The position numbers and the translations under genes are program-made. From Pseudomonadales bacterium (lineage in GTDB: Bacteria > Pseudomonadota > Gammaproteobacteria > Pseudomonadales > Pseudohongiellaceae), in contig JAJDSZ010000123.1 of NCBI GenBank assembly GCA_022827425.1, positions 1 through 36,093 of the forward strand: DNA of 36,093 bases. Direction: 5' to 3'. The notes under the pieces were generated by a model. It had not been told where the DNA came from and made no database searches. It saw only the letters and a program-made list of their open reading frames with translations. Positions 23,997 to 32,210 of this stretch are shown in pieces. The first letter of the stretch is position 1; the number at the start of each line of letters is the position of its first letter.

Positions 23997-24208
23997 GGGT
24001 GGTCTTCCGTAAACCGCACTGCGGTGAATGACCAGATCAGGGCGGCCACCCAGCCCAGAAATGTCCAACCGAGGAAGATATTCAGGACCAGGACCGCGAT
24101 CCGGTTGTGGTGCTCGCGCCGGAAAGCGATGAAGGCGGGCAGAAAATACAGGAATACCCCAAGCCCGAAAAACAACAATACCAGAACTGCTACAAGAATT
24201 ACTTCCAA
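23993..24208 (-). CDS. Superinfection immunity-like small membrane protein
   Basis: A 71-residue protein starting at TTG 24208, with GGAGG eight bases before it. Two hydrophobic helices flank LPAFIAFRREHHNRIAVLVL, followed by NIFLGWTFLGWVAALIWSFT. The R-x-H-x-N-R and the L-G-W-T-x-L-G-W-x-x-A-L-x-W pattern are those of the superinfection immunity protein family (T4 Imm-like, Pfam Imm_superinfect). Despite the name, most bacterial members have no proven phage role. The stop overlaps the hydrolase start (ATGA), so the two are translationally coupled. A TTG at 24241 would add 11 hydrophilic residues and has no ribosome site. Confidence 0.7.
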   Translation of the reverse strand: MEVILVAVLVLLFFGLGVFLYFLPAFIAFRREHHNRIAVLVLNIFLGWTFLGWVAALIWSFTAVRFTEDHP

Positions 24209-24249
24209 AGTCTTGGCCTCCGGATCTTCCGTGCAAAACAATCGGCAGG

Positions 24250-24337
24250 TTCTTCGACTACGCTCCGCTGCGCGCAGAATGACACGGATTCACCGCAATT
24301 GCCAAGCGATTTGAGATTTTGCGACCACGCGCAGCAG
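24250..24337. repeat. Dispersed palindromic repeat, copy 3 (partial, degraded)
   Basis: TTCTTCGACTACGCTCCG is followed by CTGCGCGCAGAATGACAC, the inverse orientation of the repeat core. A weaker second piece, TTTTGCGACCACGCGCAGCAGG, lies at 24316-24337. The region lies between the TonB receptor and the small membrane protein gene and holds no gene. Confidence 0.5.
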
Positions 24338-24344
24338 GCTGGTT

Positions 24345-24366
24345 GGGGGGCTCCCCGACGCCCCCC
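24345..24366 (-). terminator. Possible terminator hairpin after the second TonB receptor
   Basis: GGGGGGC and GCCCCCC form a 7-bp GC stem with an eight-base loop, nine bases past the stop of the minus-strand receptor gene. No T run follows, so this is tentative. Confidence 0.35.
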
Positions 24367-24374
24367 TTCCATAT

Positions 24375-26894
24375 TCAGAAATTCAACCGCAGGGTTGCGC
24401 CGTAGGTGCGGGGGGCTTCGAGGAAGGAGCCCCGGGCGCCTGGCCGCAGCGGGATATTGAAGGTCAGATTGCGGGCCCGGGTGTCGGTGACATTGTTGCC
24501 CCAGATTTCGAGCATCCAGCCGCCGTCTTCATCGCCGATGCCGGCGCGCAGATTGACCATGTCGTGTGCTTCCATGATGTCGAAGTCCAGACCGGGCTGG
24601 GTACTGGTGCGGCGATCATCCACCCAGCGGTAATTGCCGGACAGGAAGTACCGGTAATCCCCGACAAAGCCCTGGTACTCCAGCCCCGCGGTAGCCGTGT
24701 TCTCCGGCGCATTGGTCAGGGCCGCCCCGCAAAGCGAGCTGACCGAACCCGGCGCGTTCGGGTCATTGCCGTCGCAATCGTCGGGATATTCGGAATCGGC
24801 CAGGGTGTAGCCGAAGTTCAGGTTCAGGTTCTCGGTCAGCAGCGCCGCGAGTTCCAGCTCGGCGCCCTCGCTCCGGGCCTTGGGCACATTGAAGGTTCTG
24901 AACTGGACGCCGGTGAATTCGAGCACCTGGAAGTCCTCCAGGTCGTAAGTCCAGGCCGCGACGTTGGCGCGCAGGCGATCATTGAAGAGCTGGGTCTTGA
25001 GCCCCACTTCCCAGGCGTCATTGGTTTCGGCGCGGAATCTCGGGTCGGCGCCGCCGATGGCGGCGGTGGCGTCGAGGTTGAATCCGCCGGACTTGTAGCC
25101 GTGGGTAAAGCTGACGTAACCCGATACGAGTTCGCTGAAATCATTGGACAGCTTGACGGTGTAGGCAAGCGCGTCGTCGTCGTAGGTATCGGCGAACGTG
25201 ACCGGGCGGCCGGGTATGAGGTCCGCCGGCGCGGCAAAGGGAAAGCAGACGTATCCCGCGCTGAAGGCGCCGATGGTGCCCGCCACCACTTCCAGCCCGG
25301 TGCCCGCCGCCCCCGCGGCCAAAGCCCCCGCATTGGCAACGGTATTGGCGCAGGCCTGGTTGGGCGATGGCCCCTGGCGGAAGGCACCGTCTTTCTGTTC
25401 GTCAATCCAGCGCAGGCCGAAAATCAGGTCCAGATCTTCTGTCAACTCCAGTGTGTTCTGGGTGAAGAGGGAAGTCGAACGCCCGTCCTGGGTGAAGTGG
25501 TTCTGGGCGTGACTGCCCGCCGCGTTGACGCCGCCGGCGAATGCGGTGGCGGGCGAAGGCGAAGCCAGCACGTCGGCGAAAACGCCGCCCGTGGCCAGGG
25601 GAACCTGGCCGAGCAATGGCGCCGCGCCGAGCACGGGAGCGAAGGCGAAACGCCACAGCATGGCGTCGGTGTTGGCGGTGAAGTCGCCGCCAAGCCCAAG
25701 GCCGCCGGTGGCATAGATGTCTTCGGTGCTCAGGTAGGCGCCCAGCATCCAGCTCAGCCGGTCCATTTCTCCCGTCAGCCGCAATTCGGTGGTGATCGTG
25801 TCGATTTGCGCGCCGGTGGGAAATCCGCCGGCGGCGGCAGGCGATACCGAAAAGACATCCATGCTGACGAAATCGGACTGCTGCACCGCATCCGAATCAT
25901 AGGAACGCCAGGAGCCGAGCCAGGTGAGCGCCACGTTCTCGTTGAGGTCCCAGTTCAACTCCGCGGACAATCCGGTTTGCTCGGAGCCGTTCTCGAACTG
26001 TTCCGCATTGGAGATCATGTTTTCCAGGGCGTCATCGCCCAGGGCCTGGATGCCGCCGTCCGCGGGCAGCCCCGCGGCGGCAAATGAGCCGAGGGCGCGT
26101 CCCGCCGAATCCTGCAGCGCAACGGCGTCGCAGCATCGCTCATCGGCGTCGGCATAATCGGCGATCAGCCGCAGGTCGGCGGTGTCGGAGAGGTTCCAGA
26201 GCAATTGCCCGCGCAGCGAGAGCCGGTCCCGGGTGCGGCTTTCGGCGCCGGTGGTGGATTCGAGAAATCCGCCTTGTTCGCGCCGGGCGATGGACAGCCG
26301 GTAGCCAAGCTCGTCCTGGATGATCGGCCCGCTGACTCCGGCCTGGAGATTGAAGCCGTCGTAATTCGCCGCGGTGATGTTGGCGAAGGACTCGTTTTCG
26401 CTCAAATTAGGGCGGCGGGTACGGATGCTGATGGCGCCGGCGGAGGTATTGCGACCGAACAGGGTGCCCTGCGGCCCCCGCAGCACTTCCACCTGCTCCA
26501 CGTCCATGAGATCGCTGAGGGCGATGCCCGGGCGGCTCAGGTAGACATCGTCGAGAAACACGCCCACGGCGCTTTCAAGCCCGATATTGTTGCCCGTGGT
26601 GCCCACTCCGCGGATGCGCAGGGTGGTGCCGCCGGTTTCAGTCTGGGACGAATTCATGTTGAATGAAGTCGCCAGGGTGGAAAGGTCCCTGAGGTCCTTG
26701 ACGCCGGCCCGGTCCAGGGCTTCGGCGCTGAGCGCGGTTACCGCAACCGGCACCTCCTGCAGGGATTCCTCGCGCCGGGTGGCGGTGACGAGGATTTCCT
26801 CGACTGCCGCGGTTGCTTCGTTTTGCGCCTGCGCGAAAGCAGGCGACACAAGAGTGAGCCCTGTGCAGATCGCACAGGCAAGATGTTTCTGCAT
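24375..26894 (-). CDS. TonB-dependent outer-membrane receptor (siderophore/carbohydrate type)
   Basis: From ATG 26894 the protein is 839 residues, with signal peptide (CTGLTLVSPAFAQAQ) and the TonB-box region EEILVTATRREESLQEVPVAV at about 32-52. The plug contains LRIRGVGTTGNN, VGVFLDDVYLSRPGIALSD, VEVLRGPQGTLFGRNTSAGA and ISIRTRRP, all diagnostic. The barrel part includes SGYVSFTHGYKSGGFNLDA and ends with GATLRLNF, a terminal Phe. AGGGGAAA gives a good ribosome site; the earlier start at 26921 would include it. Receptors of this group import large or scarce nutrients; the sequence does not show which. It is a single gene between gcdH and the repeat-filled gap. Confidence 0.93.
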   Translation of the reverse strand: MQKHLACAICTGLTLVSPAFAQAQNEATAAVEEILVTATRREESLQEVPVAVTALSAEALDRAGVKDLRDLSTLATSFNMNSSQTETGGTTLRIRGVGTTGNNIGLESAVGVFLDDVYLSRPGIALSDLMDVEQVEVLRGPQGTLFGRNTSAGAISIRTRRPNLSENESFANITAANYDGFNLQAGVSGPIIQDELGYRLSIARREQGGFLESTTGAESRTRDRLSLRGQLLWNLSDTADLRLIADYADADERCCDAVALQDSAGRALGSFAAAGLPADGGIQALGDDALENMISNAEQFENGSEQTGLSAELNWDLNENVALTWLGSWRSYDSDAVQQSDFVSMDVFSVSPAAAGGFPTGAQIDTITTELRLTGEMDRLSWMLGAYLSTEDIYATGGLGLGGDFTANTDAMLWRFAFAPVLGAAPLLGQVPLATGGVFADVLASPSPATAFAGGVNAAGSHAQNHFTQDGRSTSLFTQNTLELTEDLDLIFGLRWIDEQKDGAFRQGPSPNQACANTVANAGALAAGAAGTGLEVVAGTIGAFSAGYVCFPFAAPADLIPGRPVTFADTYDDDALAYTVKLSNDFSELVSGYVSFTHGYKSGGFNLDATAAIGGADPRFRAETNDAWEVGLKTQLFNDRLRANVAAWTYDLEDFQVLEFTGVQFRTFNVPKARSEGAELELAALLTENLNLNFGYTLADSEYPDDCDGNDPNAPGSVSSLCGAALTNAPENTATAGLEYQGFVGDYRYFLSGNYRWVDDRRTSTQPGLDFDIMEAHDMVNLRAGIGDEDGGWMLEIWGNNVTDTRARNLTFNIPLRPGARGSFLEAPRTYGATLRLNF

Positions 26895-27041
26895 GGCCGT
26901 TTCCCCTAAAAGAATGCCCAAATGGGTGTCCGCACACTATACACGAAACTGGCGGCATGCCCGAAATGTTTTTTGGCTTTCGTGCGGCTTGCGGGGCTTC
27001 GACTCGTCGCCGCCGGCAGGCGATTTACGCTGTTTCACCGC

Positions 27042-28235
27042 TCAACGCGAGGTGAATGCCTGAATGCCGGTTTGGGCGCGGCCGAGGATGAGCGCGTGGA
27101 TGTCCTGGGTGCCTTCGTAGGTGTTGACGACTTCCAGGTTCTGGGCGTGGCGCATGACGGGATATTCGTCGGAAATGCCATTGCCGCCGAGCATGTCCCG
27201 GGCTTCCCTGGCGCAGTCGAGCGCCTTGAGGCAGGAGTTGCGTTTCAGCAGCGAAACCAGCGGCGGCGCCAGCTTGCCTTCGTCCCGCAGGCGGCTGGCC
27301 CGCAGGCAGCCCTGCAGGCCGATGCTGATATCGGTTTGCATTTGGGCGAGTTTTTTCTGGATGATTTGATTGGCAGCCAGCGGACGCTGGAACTGCTTGC
27401 GTTCCAGGGTGTAATCGAGCGCGGTATGCCAGCAGGTGCGCGCCGCGCCCAGGGCTCCCCAGGCAATGCCGAGGCGGGCGGAATTCAGGCAACTGAAAGG
27501 CCCGGCAAGCCCCCGGGCGTCGGGCAGCAGGTTTTCTTCGGGAACGAAAACCCCGTCCATGACGATCTCGCCGGTGATTGACGCCCGCAAGGCCAGCTTG
27601 CCTTCGATCTTCGGCGCGCTCAGGCCCGGCATGCCGCGCTCGAGAATGAAGCCGCGAATCGCGCCGTCGTCATCCTTGGCCCAGACGATAAAGACATCGG
27701 AGATGGGTGAATTGCTGATCCAGTTCTTGGCGCCGGTCAATTCATAGCCGCCGGAGACACTGCGCGCCCGGCTGATCATGCCGCCCGGGTCGGAGCCGTA
27801 GTCGGGTTCGGTGAGGCCAAAACAGCCGATCAGCTCGCCGCTGGCAAGCCCCGGCAGATACTTCCGCTTCTGGGCTTCGCTGCCGAAGGTGTTGATGGGA
27901 TGCATGACCAGGCTCGACTGCACCGACATCATCGAGCGGTAGCCCGAATCCACCGCCTCGATCTCCTGGGCCACGAGCCCATAGGAGACGTAATTCATGC
28001 CGGCACAGCCATGGCCTTCGATCATGCAGCCGAGCAGGCCGAGTTCGCCCATTTCGCGAAAGATCGCCGGGTCGGTTTCCTCCTTGCGACAGGCTTCGCG
28101 CACCCGCGGCAGCAGCTTGTCCCGGGCGTACTGCCGGGTGGTTTCGCGCACCATGCGCTCTTCTTCGCTGAGCTGCTCGTCCAGCAGAAACGGGTCGTCC
28201 CACTGGAAAGGGGCGGAATCGGGCGTGGCGGGCAT
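27042..28235 (-). CDS. gcdH: Glutaryl-CoA dehydrogenase
   Basis: The 397-residue flavoprotein oxidises and decarboxylates glutaryl-CoA to crotonyl-CoA in lysine and tryptophan breakdown. Specific GCDH segments run throughout: [75 protein letters not shown] and the catalytic glutamate in [19 protein letters not shown] (about Glu374). ATG at 28235 is preceded by GGAGG; the TTG at 28247 that would extend the frame forms part of that ribosome site. No other gene of the pathway is in the window. Electrons go to ETF. Confidence 0.95.
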   Translation of the reverse strand: MPATPDSAPFQWDDPFLLDEQLSEEERMVRETTRQYARDKLLPRVREACRKEETDPAIFREMGELGLLGCMIEGHGCAGMNYVSYGLVAQEIEAVDSGYRSMMSVQSSLVMHPINTFGSEAQKRKYLPGLASGELIGCFGLTEPDYGSDPGGMISRARSVSGGYELTGAKNWISNSPISDVFIVWAKDDDGAIRGFILERGMPGLSAPKIEGKLALRASITGEIVMDGVFVPEENLLPDARGLAGPFSCLNSARLGIAWGALGAARTCWHTALDYTLERKQFQRPLAANQIIQKKLAQMQTDISIGLQGCLRASRLRDEGKLAPPLVSLLKRNSCLKALDCAREARDMLGGNGISDEYPVMRHAQNLEVVNTYEGTQDIHALILGRAQTGIQAFTSR

Positions 28236-28353
28236 CTTGGCCTCCAAGGGGAAATGGGCGGGCGGCGCGAAAGTCTAACAGATTGCCGCCACGTCAGAAA
28301 TTTGCGGCGAACTTCCCTGGAAACCCGCAAAATGTGAATTGTGCGCATCCAGA

Positions 28354-28399
28354 TATTCTCTGAAAAACTCCAGGGAGGAAGGGAGTTTTTCAGAGAATA
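28354..28399. promoter_or_regulatory. 18-bp perfect palindrome
   Basis: TATTCTCTGAAAAACTCC (28354-28371), a ten-base loop AGGGAGGAAG, then the exact complement GGAGTTTTTCAGAGAATA (28382-28399). It lies between gcdH and the RTX-like relic, just after the relic's stop. It shares the TGAAAAAYTCC...GGARTTTTTCA pattern with the palindrome at 9342-9373. It could be a terminator, mRNA-stabilising stem or operator. Confidence 0.6.
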
Positions 28400-28400
28400 C

Positions 28401-28472
28401 CTAAAGGTTGGTAAAGCCAGACAGGTCGATCTTGTCCTCGGAAGGATCGAACTGATCGATAAAACAGTCAAT
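28401..28472 (-). pseudogene. Short relic of an RTX-type (calcium-binding) protein C-terminus
   Basis: Minus-strand codons between an upstream TGA (28473-28475) and TAG (28401-28403) read IDCFIDQFDPSEDKIDLSGF, then TNL. The pattern F-D-P-x-x-D-K-I-D-L-S is typical of the region after the last calcium-binding repeats of RTX toxins and serralysin-like proteins. Only about 23 codons survive and no repeats are left. This rests on a short match. Confidence 0.4.
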
Positions 28473-30687
28473 TCACCCGGTTGACCGGGGATGGGCCGAA
28501 AGATAGCCAGCTTCCCTGGTATTTTGCGCCGCCGGCGTCGCCCAGGCTCCAGTCGCATACGCCGTCGGGGAAAATCATCTGCAGTTCGGCCCATTCCCGT
28601 TCGGTAAGCGGCTGACGATACTCATCCCGATTTACGGGCCGCAAGCGGCAGGAGACGATGTTGTTCGCCAGCGGCGCCCCCGCCACATGGCGCGGCGTGG
28701 GATATGCGGGGTACAGCTCGCCGCAGCGACCCTCGCCAGCGTAATCGAGTTCTTCCTCGATCTTGATTCGCTCCGGGCCGGTGGCGTCCCAGCAGGCGTC
28801 ATTCAGCCGGGTGGGCCGGTTGGCGGCGACGATCAGGTCCGCCGGCATGGATGACTCGTCGCGCCGGATCGCCAGAATCCATTCATCCATGCTCCGGAAC
28901 AGCTCGCCGAGATCATCATTACCGGGCGCAAAACCCCATTGCCCGCCGATTTGCATGACATGATTGCGGGCATTGCCATTGGCGAGCCGCAGCCGCTCAC
29001 GGGTGGAAAATTGATGCACGATCATGTGGATATCGCCATTTTCAGCGTGGTCGGTGTAGCTGCGGTAATCGATCACCGGGATTGCCGCGAGCCCGCCGCC
29101 GCCGTTGAGTATGCGGCCCGATTCGAAGGCGCGGCGACTCGCGAGGGGGTCGGCGCGGTGACGCTCGAACACATGGTTCAGGTCGCGGTCGAAACCGCCG
29201 ATATCGCGGTTCAGATCGATGAACTGCCGCGCCGTGATCTGTCCTGCGTTGAAAGCGGCCAGACCATATTGCACGCCGCGATTGTCCAGCGGACGCAGGG
29301 CCTTGCCGCTTGCCGGGTCTTCGCCATATACATTGACGGTGTGATCGTAGACGGTGGCCCGGATACCCCCCTGCCCAGGGCGATAGAGAATCCCGCGCAA
29401 TTCATCGAGGCCGACTTCGCCGCCCTGGTCCTCGGGCGGCGCATTGGGCTCGAAGATCGGATCGAGCCGGGCCGCGCCGCGGCTGAGATTGGCGATGGAC
29501 CCCCAGGAGCCGAAACCCGAAACCGCCCGCTGCTGCTCCGGGCTGAATTCGCCGGGGCTGATCACTGTAAAGTAGTGGTAGAGCAATCGGGCGTCGGCCA
29601 CGGTGAAAATGGTTGCCGAGGTGACATCGGGGAAGCTGGCGGAAACGATGATGCCGTCGAATACGCCGGGATAGTTGTCGGCGGTCTGGTATGACTGGTA
29701 CGAACCCCCGGAAGCTCCGGTGGCGATGGTGTAGTCAGGCACGCCATAACGCTCGATGAATCGCTCCTTGACCATGATGTGGGTCTCGGAAGCGAGCAAG
29801 TCATTGCAGTTCTGGCCGAACACATTGAGCGAAGACGAGACAACCGCGTATCCCTGCTCGAACAGGCCCCGCCGCATGACGCCGCCGGTGCGCGCGCCCT
29901 GCCGGTACCAGCCGCCCCGGCAACCGCCGCCGTGGGTGTAGACCAGCTTGCCGTTCCAGCCATTGCTGCGTTGCCACGGGTCGGGCTCGCCCTGGGCCGG
30001 GTCGTGCAGCATGGCGATTTCGTATATGGCGCGGTTCACCGTGCCGGTTTCCACCCGGACGATATAGGGAATCATCCTGCCCCGGCTCAGGATCCGGGCC
30101 AGATCAGGGGGCGGCAAGGCACCCGGGCTTGACAGGTAGGGTTTGAAGTCCTGTTCGAGATCGCTCCAGTAGACATGGTCCACCCGGCTTGCCACCGAGC
30201 AGTTCCGGTCCAGCGGCTCGCCGAGCGAGTCGCCCGTCACGGCGCGGAAGTCACCGGTTTCGCAGTAGAACGGCGCCTGTTGCGGGCCCGAGATGATGGG
30301 GCCGGTAATGGGCCAGTTGGTGATTACCTGTTTTGCCTTCCTGCCCACTCCGGCGATGCTCGCGATAAGTTCGCTCTCGCCTTCGGGCAGCCCTTCGAGC
30401 AGCCCCTGCATGGTTTGCTCGCCCGTCTGGCGAAACCCGGCGGAGACATTTTCCCCATTCAATTCTATTCGCAAACCCGCCGGCTGCAGGGAACGGGCCG
30501 CATCGGTTACCCGCACTTCAACCAGGGCGTCGCCACCGGTGACCAGCCAGGGGCGGGTGGAAAGCACCTCGATTTCGATGGGCGGCGCGGCCTCAGGCTC
30601 CATCAGCATTCCGCTCGTGCTCACCGGTTCGGTGCAGGATGAGGCCAGCAATCCGGCAAGAAAGGGCAGAAAATACAGGCGGCTCAT
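28468..30687 (-). CDS. Large lipoprotein hydrolase, DUF6351-like
   Basis: From ATG 30687 the protein is about 739 residues and begins MSRLYFLPFLAGLLASSC, a lipoprotein signal. An N-terminal beta-rich part (IEVLSTRPWLVTGGDALVEV, LNGENVSAGFRQTG) precedes a catalytic-looking alpha/beta hydrolase region. That region holds KLVYTHGGGCRGGWYRQGA, TIATGASGGSYQSYQTADNY with a likely nucleophile Ser in G-A-S-G-G, and PGVFDGIIVSASFPDV. A C-terminal His candidate is in GDIHMIVHQFSTRERL. I recognise the arrangement as that of DUF6351 family proteins, whose substrate is not established; tannase or depolymerase-like activity is a guess. The longer frame begins with GTG at 30705. It follows a repeat-bearing gap and is single on this strand. 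Confidence 0.75.
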   Translation of the reverse strand: MSRLYFLPFLAGLLASSCTEPVSTSGMLMEPEAAPPIEIEVLSTRPWLVTGGDALVEVRVTDAARSLQPAGLRIELNGENVSAGFRQTGEQTMQGLLEGLPEGESELIASIAGVGRKAKQVITNWPITGPIISGPQQAPFYCETGDFRAVTGDSLGEPLDRNCSVASRVDHVYWSDLEQDFKPYLSSPGALPPPDLARILSRGRMIPYIVRVETGTVNRAIYEIAMLHDPAQGEPDPWQRSNGWNGKLVYTHGGGCRGGWYRQGARTGGVMRRGLFEQGYAVVSSSLNVFGQNCNDLLASETHIMVKERFIERYGVPDYTIATGASGGSYQSYQTADNYPGVFDGIIVSASFPDVTSATIFTVADARLLYHYFTVISPGEFSPEQQRAVSGFGSWGSIANLSRGAARLDPIFEPNAPPEDQGGEVGLDELRGILYRPGQGGIRATVYDHTVNVYGEDPASGKALRPLDNRGVQYGLAAFNAGQITARQFIDLNRDIGGFDRDLNHVFERHRADPLASRRAFESGRILNGGGGLAAIPVIDYRSYTDHAENGDIHMIVHQFSTRERLRLANGNARNHVMQIGGQWGFAPGNDDLGELFRSMDEWILAIRRDESSMPADLIVAANRPTRLNDACWDATGPERIKIEEELDYAGEGRCGELYPAYPTPRHVAGAPLANNIVSCRLRPVNRDEYRQPLTEREWAELQMIFPDGVCDWSLGDAGGAKYQGSWLSFGPSPVNRVN

Positions 30688-30783
30688 GGCAGTGCGTCCC
30701 GTCACAAAGGCGAACGGCTATTGTGGAAATCCCGCCCCGCAAGGTCAAGTTTGTGAACGTTTGCCGCGGTGGCGCGAGCCTGT

Positions 30784-30856
30784 ACCCGTCATCACTGCGC
30801 GGAACCCTCTCCCGTCATCCTGCGCGGAGCGAAGCGGAGTCGCAGGATGACAGTGA
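30784..30856. repeat. Dispersed palindromic repeat, copy 4 (best preserved)
   Basis: GTCATCCTGCG (30814-30824) and CGCAGGATGAC (30841-30851) are exact complements around GCGAAGCGGAGT-rich spacer, an 11-bp stem. A degraded half copy, CCCGTCATCACTGCGCGGAA, stands just upstream at 30786-30805. The element lies between divergently transcribed genes. Confidence 0.6.
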
Positions 30857-30898
30857 GCGGGGCAGCGCAAAAGTGAAAATTGCTGGTAGTATGGATGC

Positions 30899-31525
30899 AT
30901 GTTCCGATTCACTTCCATCTCAGGATGTTCGATTCTGGCCATGATGGTCTTGTGGTCCAGTCCCTTGCCCGGGCGGGAGATGGCAGTCGGGGAGCGGATT
31001 GCGGAAGCGGAAAGAATCCTGCAGGCGGTGGATGCGCAGGCCGAATCCTGTCTTGCACAACTCGCGGAAACTTCCGACGCGGGCCAGCCAGCGGCGTGCG
31101 CGGATTTTCTGGCGGCCATCGATGGCGAAACCCTGGCCGGCTATCTCGCCCACTGCGATGCGCTCAAGCAATGGCGGGATGACTATGTGGAGAATCCGCC
31201 AATCGTGAGCATGAAAGGCGAGCGCGACTTGCAGCGGCTCGTTGGAATCGAGCGCGCCTGCGGCGAAAACGCCCTGCGCCGCCGGACCCGCTTTGTGGCG
31301 GAGGCATTCGACGCCATCAATACGCGCCGCGCCAGCCGCCTGAGTGGCCTGTCCCTGCAAAGGAGGCTCGGCGAGATTGAATTCCAGTCAACCCTCGGCG
31401 GCTGGCAAAATGAACTCGACGCCACAAACTCCAACCGCCGAATCCACAACGAAACCCTGCGGCAATTCGATCAACTCGAAGAAGAACTCATCCGCCGGCA
31501 AATCAACCGCCCGCAGCCTTTCTGA
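30899..31525 (+). CDS. Secreted hypothetical protein
   Basis: The 208-residue protein starts with a probable signal peptide (ISGCSILAMMVLWSSPLPG) and continues with a largely helical, charged mature part (GERIAEAERILQAVDAQAES, RRRTRFVAEAFDAINTRRAS and a terminal RQFDQLEEELIRRQINRP). It has four cysteines in the first half of the mature protein, probably paired in the periplasm. I do not recognise a family. GC-rich third positions support real coding. It is followed by a repeat copy and then the cytochrome c gene on the same strand, 138 bp away, so a shared transcript is uncertain. Confidence 0.65.
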   Translation: MFRFTSISGCSILAMMVLWSSPLPGREMAVGERIAEAERILQAVDAQAESCLAQLAETSDAGQPAACADFLAAIDGETLAGYLAHCDALKQWRDDYVENPPIVSMKGERDLQRLVGIERACGENALRRRTRFVAEAFDAINTRRASRLSGLSLQRRLGEIEFQSTLGGWQNELDATNSNRRIHNETLRQFDQLEEELIRRQINRPQPF

Positions 31526-31530
31526 CGTCC

Positions 31531-31573
31531 AGGAGCCTGCGCCGTAGCGAAGCGACGTCGCGGAATCTCCATG
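31531..31573. repeat. Dispersed palindromic repeat, copy 5 (degraded)
   Basis: AGGAGCCTGCGCCGTAGCG followed by AAGCGACGTCGCGGAATCTC and CATGAC matches one arm and the centre of the dispersed repeat. It separates the hypothetical gene from the cytochrome c gene. AGGAGCCTGCG also echoes the hairpin at 18648-18668. Confidence 0.45.
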
Positions 31574-31663
31574 ACGATTCTCGTGACGTGGCTTGCAGCC
31601 CCCCGTAGAAAATTGCGGGAAATTGGGGCAGACTCTGATGCTTGGCGTGATTCGGGGAGAGAC

Positions 31664-32167
31664 ATGCGGAAAATCGGTTTGCGGGTGCTGGCGGTCTTTG
31701 TGGGCGTGGGCTTGTTGACCGGCTGCTCGGATTCCGCTGATGACGGGGCGGCGCCGGTCGCCGGCGAGATGCGTTTCGACACCACGCTGACCATGCGGGA
31801 ACTCATGCTGCATGTGCTCGAGTTTGCGGCCGACGGGCTGTGGAGCAATGCCGGCTGGGTGGAAGACGCCAATGGCTACCGCGAACTCTACCCGGAAACC
31901 GAAGAACGCTGGGAACAGGTGGTCGCCAGCGCCGCCATGGTGGCGGAGGCCGGCAACCTGCTCAACCTGCCCGGCCGCCGCATGGACAACGACGCCTGGG
32001 TCATTTACTCCGAAGGCCTGACCCAGGCGGGCCAGCGCGCCATGGCCGCCGCCATCGACCGCGACAAGGAAGCCCTGTTCCAGGCCGGCGCCGATGTGTA
32101 CAGCGTCTGCTCGGCGTGCCATCAGGCTTACGACCCGGAAATCAACAGCCGCTTCGTATCCAACTGA
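31664..32167 (+). CDS. Cytochrome c lipoprotein (single CxxCH, C-terminal)
   Basis: The 167-residue protein has a lipobox signal, MRKIGLRVLAVFVGVGLLTG followed by Cys, so it is lipid-anchored in the periplasm. The only heme motif is CSACH near the C-terminus (VYSVCSACHQAYDPEIN), the placement found in cytochrome c' and related four-helix proteins. The rest is helical, rich in Met, Trp and Ala, which agrees. GGAGAG precedes the ATG; the frame could start earlier at 31571 but that segment has no signal character. It lies 43 bp before a HupE/UreJ-like gene and probably belongs to that operon. The role in electron transfer or gas binding is not decided by sequence. Confidence 0.75.
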   Translation: MRKIGLRVLAVFVGVGLLTGCSDSADDGAAPVAGEMRFDTTLTMRELMLHVLEFAADGLWSNAGWVEDANGYRELYPETEERWEQVVASAAMVAEAGNLLNLPGRRMDNDAWVIYSEGLTQAGQRAMAAAIDRDKEALFQAGADVYSVCSACHQAYDPEINSRFVSN

Positions 32168-32210
32168 ACCGATTGCAATCCGTCCCGGAATGGTCCCTCT
32201 TGACACCAGC

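Noticed and set aside
23993-24241. TTG at 24241 as start of the superinfection immunity-like protein
   Set aside because: It would place the good GGAGG ribosome site inside the gene; TTG at 24208 has the right spacing.
24564-26087. 507-residue plus-strand frame opposite the TonB receptor
   Set aside because: Shadow frame of Gly/Val/Arg-rich composition without motifs.
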